Source of the DNA: Clytia hemisphaerica
Lineage: Eukaryota; Cnidaria; Hydrozoa; Leptothecata; Clytiidae
Assembly (NCBI GenBank): GCA_902728285.1
Contig: CACVBU010000918.1
Location: forward strand, 81,086-145,085
Direction of reading: 5' to 3'
DNA length: 64,000 nt
Numbering within the stretch: position 1 is the first letter of the stretch; the number at the start of each line of letters is the position of its first letter. The position numbers and the translations under genes are program-made. Positions 33,828-45,100 of the stretch are shown here, in pieces. Under the pieces are notes generated by a model, which saw only the letters and a list, made by a program, of their open reading frames with translations, did no database searches and was not told the DNA's origin.

Positions 33828-34232
33828 GTATATATTTTGACACAGTTTATAATATTTAAAAGTGATAAAATCAGGGGGTGTTTACTTTCACCATGATGCT
33901 TTACACGAAATTTTTAGAATTTGGACTGGGACTTCTTATCGGGAAAAAAGGACGGGGGGATAAGTGGCTATCATTCATTATCCTACAAAACCTTTGCCCC
34001 AATATTTAATCCCCGGCAGAATTTATGTGTTGATACACTATATTGAGCAAAAGCCACACTGAAAACTAAAGACCATAATATTTTATTTATGAATTACTCA
34101 GATTTCAATAAGATATTTCTTGTCGACTTTTAGACGCTTTTCGTTCTCTGTCGGCTTTGATTTGTTGGCTTCGAGGCATAGTGCCGACAGTTCCAATTTT
34201 TTACCATGCTTTTGCTCATTCAATTTTTTTAG

Positions 34233-34280
34233 GAGAAAAAGAAGAATCAAGCCAAGAGAATGCAAAAACTAGTAAAGGAG
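34233..34280 (+). CDS. DD4 exon: charged Ser/Glu linker
   Basis: The exon follows caatttttttag and ends at a gtatat donor, phase 1 on both sides. It encodes EKEESSQENAKTSKG. It is paralogous to the DD3 exon at 28021. Confidence 0.6.
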
Positions 34281-34539
34281 GTATATCACACATTCGATTG
34301 TTAAAAACAAAGTCTTTCTAACTACCTTTCTATGAACCAATTTTCTCAAAGTTTGCTATTCTAAAATAACGACTAAAGTCTGGCTCAAAAATATGCGAAC
34401 ACTTTACTTTTTTGACAATTTTGCAGCATGTATTAACACTATGTTAAAAAGCTATACACTGTTGGAAAGATATTTTCAAGGAGGACACTAAAGGATTAAA
34501 TGTGTCCAGTTTAAGAGCTGACTAGTCCGCCATCTTGTT

Positions 34540-34690
34540 TTCAATACGCAAATTTCCTATTAGCAGATTTATGTAATAATGTCACGAAAAAACTAAATTG
34601 TAAAGCTATCATAAAAAATATGTTATATGTTCAGAGCTTTAATTTACGGTTTTTTCGTGACTTTTTTTACATGAATCTGCTAATATGATG
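34540..34690. mobile_element. MITE, uninterrupted copy of the 28.7-kb element
   Basis: The arms attagcagatttatgtaa / ttacatgaatctgctaat carry no nested insertion here. Confidence 0.7.
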
Positions 34691-34996
34691 TGTGGAGGTA
34701 CATGAGAATAATTTTGCAAGAATAATGCTGAATCTGGAATGGCTGTAAATTAAGCAAACTCCGATTAGTGAGAACTGGGTATTAAAGTTAAGATACCTCA
34801 GTTTTATCATAGAAATAAGAACAGAATAAGAACTATTGGCTCCTGGTTCTTATGAAAAAAGTTATAAACAATTATTCTTTTTTATGGACATCCCATACGA
34901 TGTATGGAACGGCGCTAAGTTGGTTAAAACTCTACTTTCGTGAATTCGTCCACGGACCTTTGTGAATTTTGATCCATTTTCTGTTTCTTTTGATAG

Positions 34997-35062
34997 ATAT
35001 GAGTACTGTGACCACCGAGGCAATACAAGCGTCCGAATGGACGGAAGAATCAAATATGAATG
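34997..35062 (+). CDS. DD4 exon: Ser/Thr/Glu linker
   Basis: The exon follows tttcttttgatag and ends at a gtatga donor, phase 1 on both sides. It encodes MSTVTTEAIQASEWTEESNM plus one further residue. It begins with an in-frame ATG two bases in, so it could also serve as an internal start. Confidence 0.55.
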
Positions 35063-35100
35063 GTATGAATTTTTATTGTTTTGTATGTATTTATGCACAT

Positions 35101-35250
35101 ACAATTGACTCTCGCTAATTCGAACTCGATAGGGAGATCCTATTTTGTTCGAATCACAGAAATTCGAATTATAGAAAGTAAATTAAGAGGATTTCCCCAT
35201 GACGGGGACAGGACAAGAAAGATTCGAATTATAGAAGTTCGAACAAGGAA
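35101..35250. mobile_element. pogo-like MITE, truncated
   Basis: It starts acaattgactctcgctaatt and carries repeated ttcgaattatagaa words. Related to 32798. Confidence 0.55.
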
Positions 35251-36628
35251 TTATTATATACACTGGAGAAACAACTGGCCGATTTTTGCCAATTTCTGAT
35301 GTACAAGCCTTGCCCGCAATGACGACATTGTTATCCAATTCCCAAATGAGACTTTAAGTATTCCTCCGAGAGTCAAACTCATTTAGTTAATTGCTAATGA
35401 GGGTAGTACCCCCCCCCGGGCGTCTAGTATATGACAATCTTAGCTTTTCTCGGAGAAACTTTGGAAAGATATTCTCAACTAAAAGATGTCGTGTCGTTAT
35501 AAGCTTTTCGTTTGATTTTACTTGTCTGTATTTCTCACACCAGATTTTATAAATGTACCCGCTTAGTATTCTAATATTTACTTTCAAACTTTTGAGCAGT
35601 AAAAATACAAAAAGACAGAGAGCTTTTTAAAAAAGAGAGTATTATTCATTTTGCAAAATCAGAGTCATTCGTGCCGCCATGACAGTTGTCCTTTGCGGAT
35701 ATTTGTCTGAAACAATGGAAAAACAATACTTCACTCTCCACCGTTTCATTCGATGTTAATCCAGAGTTTATATAATAATTCCATGTTAGAAACAAAATAT
35801 TGACTCAAGGGCAAAAATATCAGAGAGTGGATCAATTTATAAGTGCTTGATTTTTTTATCTTTTTTGATTTTGCTATAAAATTGTTTTTAGTATATGAAC
35901 CAAAGCTCTACCCATTCGAGAATTTCTTCTCAGAACCTTCTTGTCCGGGGTAGTGACGTTACAAAGATCATCATAAGTAGTGGAAAAGGAAAATTTTGAC
36001 TGTAACGTTTCTGCTAAAATATCCACTTGTTTATTTTTAGATAGAAAATTTGCGCTGTTCAATACAATAGGTATGCTATACCTTATCGGGAATATTTTGG
36101 CCTTATTGAATAATTCAGCTACCCTTCCCAAGCCAAACAGTTTTTTTTTAATTAGATTAAATAATGTTTTACCCCTGAAATTCATTTAACTCTTTTTTTT
36201 TAATTATTTAAGCTAATACCATTTATCCCTGACTGATTTTTAGAAGCAGTTTTTTCAAAATTTTCCCAGAAAAATGCTGAACAATTATATTTTAACACTC
36301 GGGTCATTTGGCAAAATTAAACCAAAAATGTAAAAAAACTTAGTCTGGAGGTCTTTCATTTGACCAAACTTTTAAAAATCTGATCAACTGAGCTTTTTTC
36401 GGACCTTTTCAAGAATTCACTCAATTGGTTTAGAAAGTTTTTTTTTAATTTTTGTTAATTTCAAACTCTGTAAAATATGCCATCCAGTAAATTTTATTTA
36501 CTTTTTTGCCGGTTTTAACGGAAACAATGTAAAAATCTCATTAAGGCCTACCCCCGCCGAGAAAAATGTTTTAAGTATATCTTATGGAATAAAATGTCAC
36601 TCTAATCCATATCTTCTTTCCATTTTAG
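35251..36628. other. DD4 intron, no exon seen
   Basis: AT-rich sequence with a C-run at 35410. A minus-strand frame at 36597-36806 overlaps the candidate exon at 36629 and lacks splice or start support. Confidence 0.35.
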
Positions 36629-36679
36629 CTAGTCCATGTTCCACTGCGACTTGTGGCGAAGAAGTCCCTTCCACTAGAG
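36629..36679 (+). CDS. candidate DD4 exon: Ser/Thr/Cys linker
   Basis: The exon follows ttctttccattttag and ends at a gtttga donor, phase 1 on both sides. It encodes SPCSTATCGEEVPSTR. Length, phase and composition fit the other linker exons. The donor resembles that of the next exon (gtttgg). Confidence 0.4.
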
Positions 36680-36963
36680 GTTTGATATAGCTGGTTTCGT
36701 AAATTGTTTTAATCAGAAGCTCTTTACCAAATAGTTGAGAAAACGCTCTTCTGGGAGAAGAAGTTCTCGAAACGTAGCCAAATGTAAATTTCGCTATCCA
36801 AGCCACTATAAACTTCCAATGTGCAATTATTATGAATAATTATAGAGGAGAGGAGAGCAGTTTAGCCCGAGTTATTTTGTACAGATCAACTTCAAATATA
36901 ATATATATAGTGTTAGATAAAAAGATTTATAAAAAATACTTCTTGAAACAATTCATATTTTAG

Positions 36964-37056
36964 GTCCAAGCGAGCAGAACGAGGAAGAAGATGGCTCATC
37001 AAGTTCAACTCCTTTAAATACAAACGCAAATACAACAACTCAATCTTCGTTGCAAG
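36964..37056 (+). CDS. DD4 exon: acidic Ser/Thr/Asn linker
   Basis: The exon follows ttcatattttag, phase 1 on both sides, with a gtttgg donor. It encodes PSEQNEEEDGSSSSTPLN and then an Asn/Thr/Gln-rich stretch ending SSLQ. It joins in frame to the last exon at 37653. Confidence 0.6.
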
Positions 37057-37081
37057 GTTTGGAAAAATCTTTCTTTTTTTC

Positions 37082-37248
37082 CATACAGTCTCCATAATTC
37101 GCACCCGCATAGAGAAATTGTCTGAGTAAAGCAAATTTCGAGTTATAGAGTAAAGTTTATTAGGCATCGTTAACTAAAAGGACGAGAAAAACTGTTCGAC
37201 ATACGAGTTTTAAAGGTTCGAGTTATGGAGACCCTATTTTACTTTAGA
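37082..37248. mobile_element. MITE of the CTCGAAC-type family
   Basis: The ends atacagtctccataattcgc and ggttcgagttatggagaccc match the copy at 23712-23877, including the internal gagttatagagtaaagttta. Confidence 0.6.
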
Positions 37249-37652
37249 TTTCTCGAACGCCCTCGGAAACACATATCTTATCGGGAAAAACTTCGTCGGG
37301 GAAAATATTCGTCACTTGGCCAAAATTTCGTCACTTTTCCCCGACGAAGTTTTCCCCGATAAGGTAGCGCTTCTTCCATGTCAAGAAACCTTTAAATGTG
37401 GTTTATGAGTCTTTTTTGAAATTTTGTCAAAATTATTTTGCGGTTGATGCCTTTTCAGATTTCCATTGAGACTTTATTTGGTGGACTACTTTGCAAGAGA
37501 GCAAAAGTTTTTCCTTAAATCAGCGATTTCGGCCATCATATCTTTTTCTATCTTTCTTATCTCTAAAGAAGAATAGCGGGACTGGAAGGTGTGACCGACA
37601 TTTGACTAACCTAAATAAGCACTTTGATCACAAAGTTAATTTTTGTATATAG

Positions 37653-38269
37653 TTGTAACTGAAGAACGAAAGCTAACAAGCTTAAAAAAGAGAGAGAAAG
37701 AAGAGCTGGCGGCGTACTTGGATAAATCTGGAAGCTATCTAAGGAATTGGAAACATTTAGTTGACGTTCTTTATGATGAATTACCACAGAGTGAACGTAA
37801 TAAGATTAAGGACAGTATAGAACCGCAACGTTTTGGAGGAGGCGTGGCAGGATCATTCTTGCTTAACCTCAGTAATAGAAGACCGGATCTCACAATAGGG
37901 GAATTCAGGGCCGAGTGTAAAAAATTCCACCGGAACGATATAGCTGATGTTATCTTAAAGGGTTACAGAACAGATCAACTGTTGGCTAAGGAATTAGACC
38001 AAGTTCATATGGAAGAGCTTAAAATTAAGCTAGATGTTGATGAGTTTTGGATAGAGTTAGCTGAAGAAACATTTGATTTTGATCCCAAAACAATCAATAA
38101 TATTAAAACCAAACCATCTGCAGGAAACGTCAAACCCAAAACGTGTACTGAGTGCTTATTGGATAGATTGGCAGGAGATAAAACGGATATGACCGTTCAA
38201 CAATTAGCTGATTTTTGTGGTAGAGCTGGTATTAATGATGCTAAAAAGTACTTGGAGAGTTTATTATGA
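37653..38269 (+). CDS. DD4 last exon: two tandem death-fold domains
   Basis: This phase-1 exon encodes 205 residues to a TGA. Domain A (about 12-100) shows SYLRNWKHLVDVLY, QRFGGGVAGSFLLNLSNRRP and DLTIGEFRAECKKFHRNDI. Domain B (about 112-203) shows VDEFWIELAEETFDFDPKTI, CTECLLDRL and DMTVQQLADFCGRAGINDA. It aligns along its length with the DD3 exon and keeps the Trp that DD3 lost. With the exons at 32374, 33517, 33801, 34233, 34997, 36629 and 36964 the reading frame stays open for 333 residues. The role as a scaffold or adaptor is inferred from the fold. Confidence 0.77.
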
Positions 38270-38448
38270 TGGAAGACATTTTTATTTTTTAAGTTAATTA
38301 TTGGATTATGATCGTCTGTTTAATGTTAAAAGCTTAGTTTGACATTTGAAGAACTTTTTTCTAACAGGATCTAAAACCATCTTAAGTATAGTTCATAATT
38401 CTTGTCATACAAAAGAAACTGTCTGAATGGCCTAAGCGATACCTAGAA

Positions 38449-38788
38449 GGGGGTGGCGTACGAGGTTTGTGATTTCCGAAATACCGAATAATTTTGCCAA
38501 AATTTCCGAAATTCCGTAAAAAGATACTTCCGATACCGATTTTTTGGGTATCTTTCCTCGTTTAGACTAATTTTTAATCAATTTTGATTTTTCATGTATG
38601 AATTCCGAAAAAATCCCCTTAAGGGGATAAAAACTTTATAATACAGAAATTTCGAGTCAAAAATTCATGGATTTCCGATAACGAAACAGTTTCAGAATTC
38701 CGAAATACCGAAGGAATTTTGCCTGAATTCCGAAATTCCGAAGAAAAAGGGGTCGATATCCGCAATTCCGAAAAACCGTACGCCCCCC
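38449..38788. mobile_element. hAT-like MITE (340 bp) with 8-bp target duplication
   Basis: ACCTAGAA flanks both ends (38441-38448 and 38789-38796). The inverted ends share GGGGG..GGCGTACG. The interior repeats attccgaaataccgaa. The 8-bp duplication points to hAT-family mobilisation. Confidence 0.8.
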
Positions 38789-38879
38789 ACCTAGAATGCC
38801 AGATGTTATTTTCGACTATTCATTAAAAAAAACGAAGAAAATAGTGATGTAATCAATCTGTTTTTTTTTTTAAATAAGA

Positions 38880-39212
38880 GTGTGTCCTGTAAAACAAACC
38901 ATTGATCTGAGATATTCAAAACCGAGCGTGGTGGCTCGTCTGAAATTCGGAGAAACTCGAGAGGCAATTGTCCGAACTTTTACGAATTTTTACCTCCCTC
39001 TATTAAAGAAAATATGGGCACGAAAATTTTGGAAATTTACCCTCTTTTTGTCAAAAATTGCTGATTTTAGGGTGGGAAGAGAGAAAGGGGCGCTGAAACT
39101 AACAATCAGAGGCGCCTTTTGGTGCCCCTTGTTTTTCGGTGACCCCAAAACATTTTGGATGCTAGGGTGGGGCAGTTGCCCTCCCCTGCCAATTTTCTAT
39201 CTCAAATTATAA
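38880..39212 (+). other. unassigned 110-codon frame
   Basis: An open frame lies between the DD4 stop and DD5 start. It has no recognisable domain, no convincing ATG context and no splice support. It is probably part of a mobile element or chance. Confidence 0.2.
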
Positions 39213-39647
39213 ATGCACACTCACATTTTAGAGAGTATTATTTTATACTCCAATAGATGAATGTTATGTTAGATAAAAATTTGTTATATTGCCTTTTGGA
39301 ACTTTCTGATAAACTTTTGTAAATAGGTTGTCATTTTTTAGGACCATACATCATATGAACGATTTTTATCTTAATTTTAAAGTCAATAAAAAAAACAAAG
39401 CACGCCTTGATTTTGACGAGTCAAAGTATCATTGAAGAAACATAACAAAATTTTACAATTTGTTTATTCTGTAATATTTATCGAAAGTTACCTCAATACT
39501 CGAAGCGTTTATTTAATTCTAATCTAAATATTTTATATTTTTCACTATTTTTCAGTAGAAAAACATTAAAAATCAACATAAACAAATATTAAAAAAATCA
39601 CTTAATGTTCAACCAAACTTGTTGAGAAGGACAGGACCTCACATAAA

Positions 39648-39677
39648 ATGGCCACCATCAAGGAAAAGCCAACAAAG
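39648..39677 (+). CDS. DD5 first coding exon
   Basis: ATG GCC ACC ATC AAG GAA AAG CCA ACA AAG in a good start context (ataaaATGG) ends at a gtatat donor in phase 0. It joins in frame to the exon at 40170 (MATIKEKPTK-PILEASSS). Confidence 0.6.
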
Positions 39678-39770
39678 GTATATGATACATTGATAATATC
39701 TCATGTGTTAAAATATTCAAATAGTCAAAATATTTAGCAAAAATACCCTTCAGTGTGTTGGAAAGTCATC

Positions 39771-39924
39771 CAGATGAGATGGAGTTTTTATAAGATACTT
39801 AGATAATTGGTCATTTAAAGTAATAAAAATGACGCGTTCTTTAGAAAAAGAAACAAAACTGTTTTATCACTGGTTAACGGCCAATCAAATCAAATAAGAG
39901 CTTGTAAAAACTCCATCTCGTCCC
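39771..39924. mobile_element. hAT-like MITE (GAGATGGAGTTTTTA family), copy 1
   Basis: The arms gagatggagtttttataag and cttgtaaaaactccatctc enclose about 150 bp in DD5 intron 1. Copy 2 lies at 55171-55325. Confidence 0.75.
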
Positions 39925-40169
39925 GAATCATCATCATGTTCGAATTTAAAACTGACTTTTGTTTTAATTATCTCTCATTCTTTCACTGCATATTACCAAG
40001 ATCTTGTCACCTGTAGATTATATTGAAATCTGTATTTGTAAGAGCGTCAATCAAAATAAATCAATATTTGGGAAGTTATACATTATGCGACACAGCTCTT
40101 TGGTATTGAGAGATACTATTTGGCAGATAATTTGATTTCTTTTATTTCCTTTTAAAAAAATTTTTTCAG

Positions 40170-40206
40170 CCTATTCTAGAAGCAAGTTCCAGTGTAACTT
40201 TAAAAG
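40170..40206 (+). CDS. DD5 exon 2
   Basis: The exon follows aaattttttcag and ends at a gtatgg donor. It enters in phase 0 and leaves in phase 1, exactly what the exons on either side require. It encodes PILEASSSVTLK. Confidence 0.6.
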
Positions 40207-40887
40207 GTATGGATCAAACTCTCATTTTTCGGCTGCTTCAAGAAACTCTTCACTTTATTTACATTGTGTAAATTTCACCTCAGGAGTAATTGATTTTTCG
40301 TGATTTCTTAACTCGACGAAAAAACTATCAGATATGCATTACAAGAGAAAAAAATCATTCCCGGCTCGTTTAATTTTTCTAATTTTGCGAAAGCTTGAAA
40401 GTTTCAAAAAATGTATACCTACTTTTGTCGAAAAACGACGCTTTTTTTCGATTTTTCGATTGGAGCATATTTTACTCTCCAAACTTATTATTTTCGTCTA
40501 TTTCTTTTTTCCTTTCGTTCTAGGCTTATGTTTAAGTCCACAAATCGTTATACCAAAAGAGACTAGTGATTGTCATGACAACAGCCAAGAACCATGTTAC
40601 TACTCAGACTTTTTTTTTCTTACCTTTAACTTTTAAGTCACAACTCAAAGTATTCTCATTGAAGAAAGTAGATATATTAAGAGGGGGTTTGGAAGATTTT
40701 TTGTAGCGTCCGTCCGTCCGTCCGTTCGTCTGTTATCAGCTTTTCTCGGATTGGCTCATCAGTTTTTTCTGAGTTTTTGCACAATGATCCAAGCCCTTTC
40801 CCCGCTAGAACTACTATATATATTTTTATCCACATCGTTTATGAAGTAGTTTGACCCTTGTAAAATGAATTTCAAATTTAATTATAG

Positions 40888-41076
40888 TCATCAATCAAGA
40901 TATATCCGAAGCAGTACCAGATCTATTGAGTGGAGCATCAAATGTTGATATTCTTGATATTAAACAACCTCCAACAATTCCATCTTCACCAGTTTCTCCA
41001 GTTTGCCAAACACCTCCTGGTCAACAATTTCTAACCAATCAACAACCAGCTGCTTCACAAAATGTCCAACAAAGTA
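40888..41076 (+). CDS. DD5 exon 3: Pro/Gln/Ser-rich linker
   Basis: The exon follows atttaattatag. It encodes about 62 residues starting INQDISEAVPDLLSGASNVD, then a Pro-rich part (TIPSSPVSPVCQTPPGQQ) and a Gln/Asn part ending NVQQS. Two donors (gtagta at 41074, gtatcg at 41077) give the same phase 1. The open frame runs on to 41246 without looking coding. It can splice directly to the last exon at 51829, giving a 289-residue product. The intervening intron is 10.7 kb and holds the Helentron. Confidence 0.6.
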
Positions 41077-41559
41077 GTATCGTTTTATTTGAATCTATCT
41101 CCCATTTAAATTCATGTCTGTCTTTTTGTTGTATACACTTAGAATCCCTAAATTCGGTTCTACTTTGGAAAGAACGGGATAGATTTCACATACTGTTGAA
41201 TTTACTTTCCCGTTCCCGACCCCGTCTTGAAAAAATAATTCAATAGGACACAGAACACATCAACATCATTTGCTAGTTGGTCGCCCCACGGCTAAGTGGA
41301 GGAGACCTTTAATCTCGGTGTTTTCTCCATAAGACTTTTTTTGTGAAAGTTTGGTCGCCCGATTCGGAATTAAATGTTCGGAAAATCGGAAAAATATTTC
41401 CCGCGTAGTAAATTATTGCATCAGCCGTTTTATCTCCCTTATATTACGCCACTAACACACATCAAATATTTGCTTGCCCAACAATCTTTTCCTCCATAAT
41501 AATAAGCGCACTTGGAATTTTCTAACTAATGGAGATAATTGGAAGCCTTGTGGAATGGT
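41077..41559. other. DD5 intron, no exon seen
   Basis: No further exon was supported. The frame continuing from exon 3 to the TAG at 41246 would be an alternative, retained-intron C-terminus. Confidence 0.35.
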
Positions 41560-42161
41560 CAGTCGGGTGTTTAAGAAAAAAACTGCAATTATTGCTCCTT
41601 TCGGAAATTATTGCCGAAAACGGCAATTTTTTTAACGATGAAATGCTGAATCAGCAGAAAAATAAAAAAGTAAATAAATGAAAATTGCCGTTTTCGGCAA
41701 TTATTGCCGTTTTTGCAAATAAAAGTTGATTTTATTATTGAACACGTGGTATTTGACACCCTCGCGATAAGTAGGCACTGTGCCTCGTTTAGTTTTGTTT
41801 TCAACTGGTTTTTGTTGGAAATGCAGATAGCAAAATCGAGTCATATGTAAACAAATTTACAACGGGGGTTTTGTTATCTCTTTCTGGCTGTGTTTCGGCA
41901 TCGATGCAGGATCTTTTAACTTATTATTTTAGAACTTTTCATGTTATTGAGCCACGAAAAATTGAAATAATCACTTTTAAAAATCCGAAAAACCTTTTTC
42001 TCGATGCAAATTTACTATTTTCAAACACCTCTGACATCTTTGCCCTTAAAAGGACAACACATTTTGCTGATTCATCATTTCATCGTTAACAAAATTGCCG
42101 TTTTCGGCAATAATTTCCGAAAAGAGCAATAATTGCAGTTTTTATCTTAAACACCCGACTG
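41560..42161. mobile_element. DNA transposon remnant (602 bp) with ATGGT target duplication
   Basis: The ends CAGTCGGGTGTTTAAG and complement are flanked by ATGGT (41555-41559 and 42162-42166). The arms are about 100 bp long and include gccgaaaacggcaat. No transposase is encoded. The TIR opens CAG and the duplication is 5 bp, like the 5349-5953 element. Confidence 0.85.
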
Positions 42162-42171
42162 ATGGTTGGAA

Positions 42172-45100
42172 ATGTCAGTGCAGTTTCAGTTTGCAATTTG
42201 TACCTGCTACTTTTGCTTTATAGGTGAGAGTCTCTGATCCCTACGTTACAGTATTTTATTGTCTTTTTTTTGTTATATATAGACAGCAGCAAGTGTAATT
42301 ACTGGTACTCCTACCTCACTTGCTAGTTGTCTAAAAAAGATAGCATAAGCTTGTTTGTGTTATATATCAAACAAGTAGCTACACACCAGAGGGTTGCATG
42401 CGAGCTCCTTGCACCCTCTTGCTTAACCTACTTAACCTGCTTAACCTACTTAACCTACTTAACCTACAGAACTTAATCAACCTATCCAACCAATCTAACC
42501 GATATAACCAATCTTGCGTATCACACTTAATATCTACTGAACGTAGACTACGTCGTAGTCATTTGATTGTACACGAGACTGAATTATTTTCCCAGAGAAT
42601 GTCAAGCATGCCAAATTATCAAATTTCAAAAGCCATTTTGGGTTCGTTTAATCAAGCAAATGAAGAGCTGTTCGGCCTAACTGCAGGAACTCAGTGTAGC
42701 GTCAATTGCCTCTATGCGATATTCTGGTCAAATTTTCGACGTGTTTCTATTTGGAAAACCACTGACTTAGACAATATCCTGATTGAGGGAGATAAGTTAT
42801 ACAAACAGCTTGGTGTAAACTGCTATCTATCTGTTGATGAGATGCCACGCTTTATTGAAACAAATGGTTTTATAACTAATATCAATTTTCTGAATTTTAC
42901 AAATGGTAATGCTACTTTAGTCGATGACGACCTGATTCTACAAACTCCTCTGAGTGAATCCACAAATCAAGAAAGTTTTGATGCCTTAATGATTATCAAC
43001 AATTTCACGATAGCAATTATGAAACGTCCTCAAGGTTATTATTTATTTGATTCGCATAGTCGAAACGAGCTTGGACTTTGTGATCCTAATGGAAAATCTT
43101 GTCTGCTGAAATTTGACCACATTTTTGACTTCGAAAAATATGTCCAATATTTTTACTTACAAAAAATGAATAAAGAAACTGCTAATTTTGAGATTCAATT
43201 TATTCAGATATATGATCTAAACATAGAGCTTATAAGCATACTCCGAAAGAATTTCTCTGCATTTTCACGTAATGTTTCCAAAAAGCGAAAAAATGGTTCC
43301 AATGATGGAAATAATATTGCAAAGCGTCAAAAAACACGTCAAGAAATAAATAAAACATATCATGATAAGAATAAAGACACACAACTGAAAAACATGAAAG
43401 TATATCACAATGACAACAAAGAAACAATACTCAAAAACAAGAAAGTCTATTATTCTCGAAACCAAGAAAGAATAGCTAAAAAAAGGAAAGCTTGTCCCAA
43501 AAAGGAAACAGGTGTTTCAAAGTTTTTAAAGCTTATACATGAAGGTCCGTTTTACAAATGTGTTTGTTGTCACAGATGTCTCTACAAGCAAACTGTCATC
43601 AAATATTCACCTGACAAGTATAACATGCCAGAAGTAGAATATCTCTCTGAAATAATTTCATTTGATGGGCAATTGTATATTTGCAAAACATGCCACAATA
43701 AACTTAAAAAAGACAATTTACCATGTCAATCTGTGAAAAACAAACTCACTTTAGATGAACTACCAGCTGAATTTAGTTCTCTTCGCAGGCTAGAAAAAAT
43801 TTTGATTTCTCGCAGGATTTTATTTAAGAAAATTGCAATAATGCCTAAAGGTCAATTTCCCAAATTGAAGGGTTCAATTTGTAATGTACCAATCGATGTT
43901 GAAAATATTGCTAATGTTTTACCTCGAAAAACTAGTGACAATGGTTTACTTATAGTTAAACTTAAAAGGAAATTAGAATACAAAGGACATGTTGTTTTTG
44001 AACCCATTAGACCTGATTTCATACAACGCATTTTAAGTTATTTGAAAGAAAATAATCCCCTTTATCGAGACATAGCAATTGATGTTACTAATATTTCTAA
44101 TGATGAGACCATGACACAAAACGCGTCAGAGATAAATGCTGAAAATAATGAAGAAGAAGCTCTTTCACACCATGAGGTTAGTGATGAACTTCAGACAGAA
44201 GATTCCCATTCAGACGATCTTGAAACCACAGCCAACCCACTTGATGCTCATCGTTCAAGTGCAAACGAAACAACCTTAATGTCTCACACTCCCACAGATG
44301 TAGAAGTTGACAATGAAATTCTAACCTTAGCACCTGGTCAAGGTGAAACACCTATTTCAATCCTACGTGATGAAAACTGTGAATTGCTTGCGCATCCTTA
44401 CTTATTTCCTAAAGGTAGATTTGGCTACAAAACCGAACGCGATGTTAAGCTAAGTCCATCTAAATATTTTAACCAGCGCCTTTTGAATGAAAAGCAAAGC
44501 TTTGCCTCAGATGCAGACTATATATTTTATGCTTGCTCTGTTCTGCAGCAACTCTCTTTAACAAATCAAATAAATATTGCTATGAAAAAAGTAGCTGGCT
44601 CTAATTTAAGTGCTGGTATGCTCAGTCAGAATTTCAAAGAAACAGTTAAACAATTCATTGCAAATGACAAGGCTTTTGCCTTTATGAGTACTGTCAAAGG
44701 GTCTCCCTCGTATTGGAAAAAATTTCAACAAGAAGTCTTGGCAATGGTGAAACAACTAGGTCCACCAACTTTCTTTTTCACTTTGAGTTGTGCTGATCTT
44801 AGGTGGAATGAATTGATCTCAATAATCTACAAAATGAAAGGTCAAAATGTAACTGATGAATTCATTGATAATCTTTCTTATCATGAGAGGTGTGATTTAC
44901 TAAATAGTAATCCTGTACTTGTAGCGAGACATTTTCAATATAGAGTTGAGGTATTTTTTAAAACAATTGTTTTGGATGGCCCGCTCGGTAAAACAACTTA
45001 TTATGCTATCCGTGTTGAATTTCAAGTTCGTGGTAGCCCCCACATTCACTCATTTCTTTGGATTTTAAATGCACCAATATTAACCGCAGCAACTAAGATT

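Noticed and set aside
36597-36806. minus-strand 69-codon frame as a gene
   Set aside because: It has no splice or start support and lies opposite a plus-strand exon candidate that fits the DD4 phase pattern.
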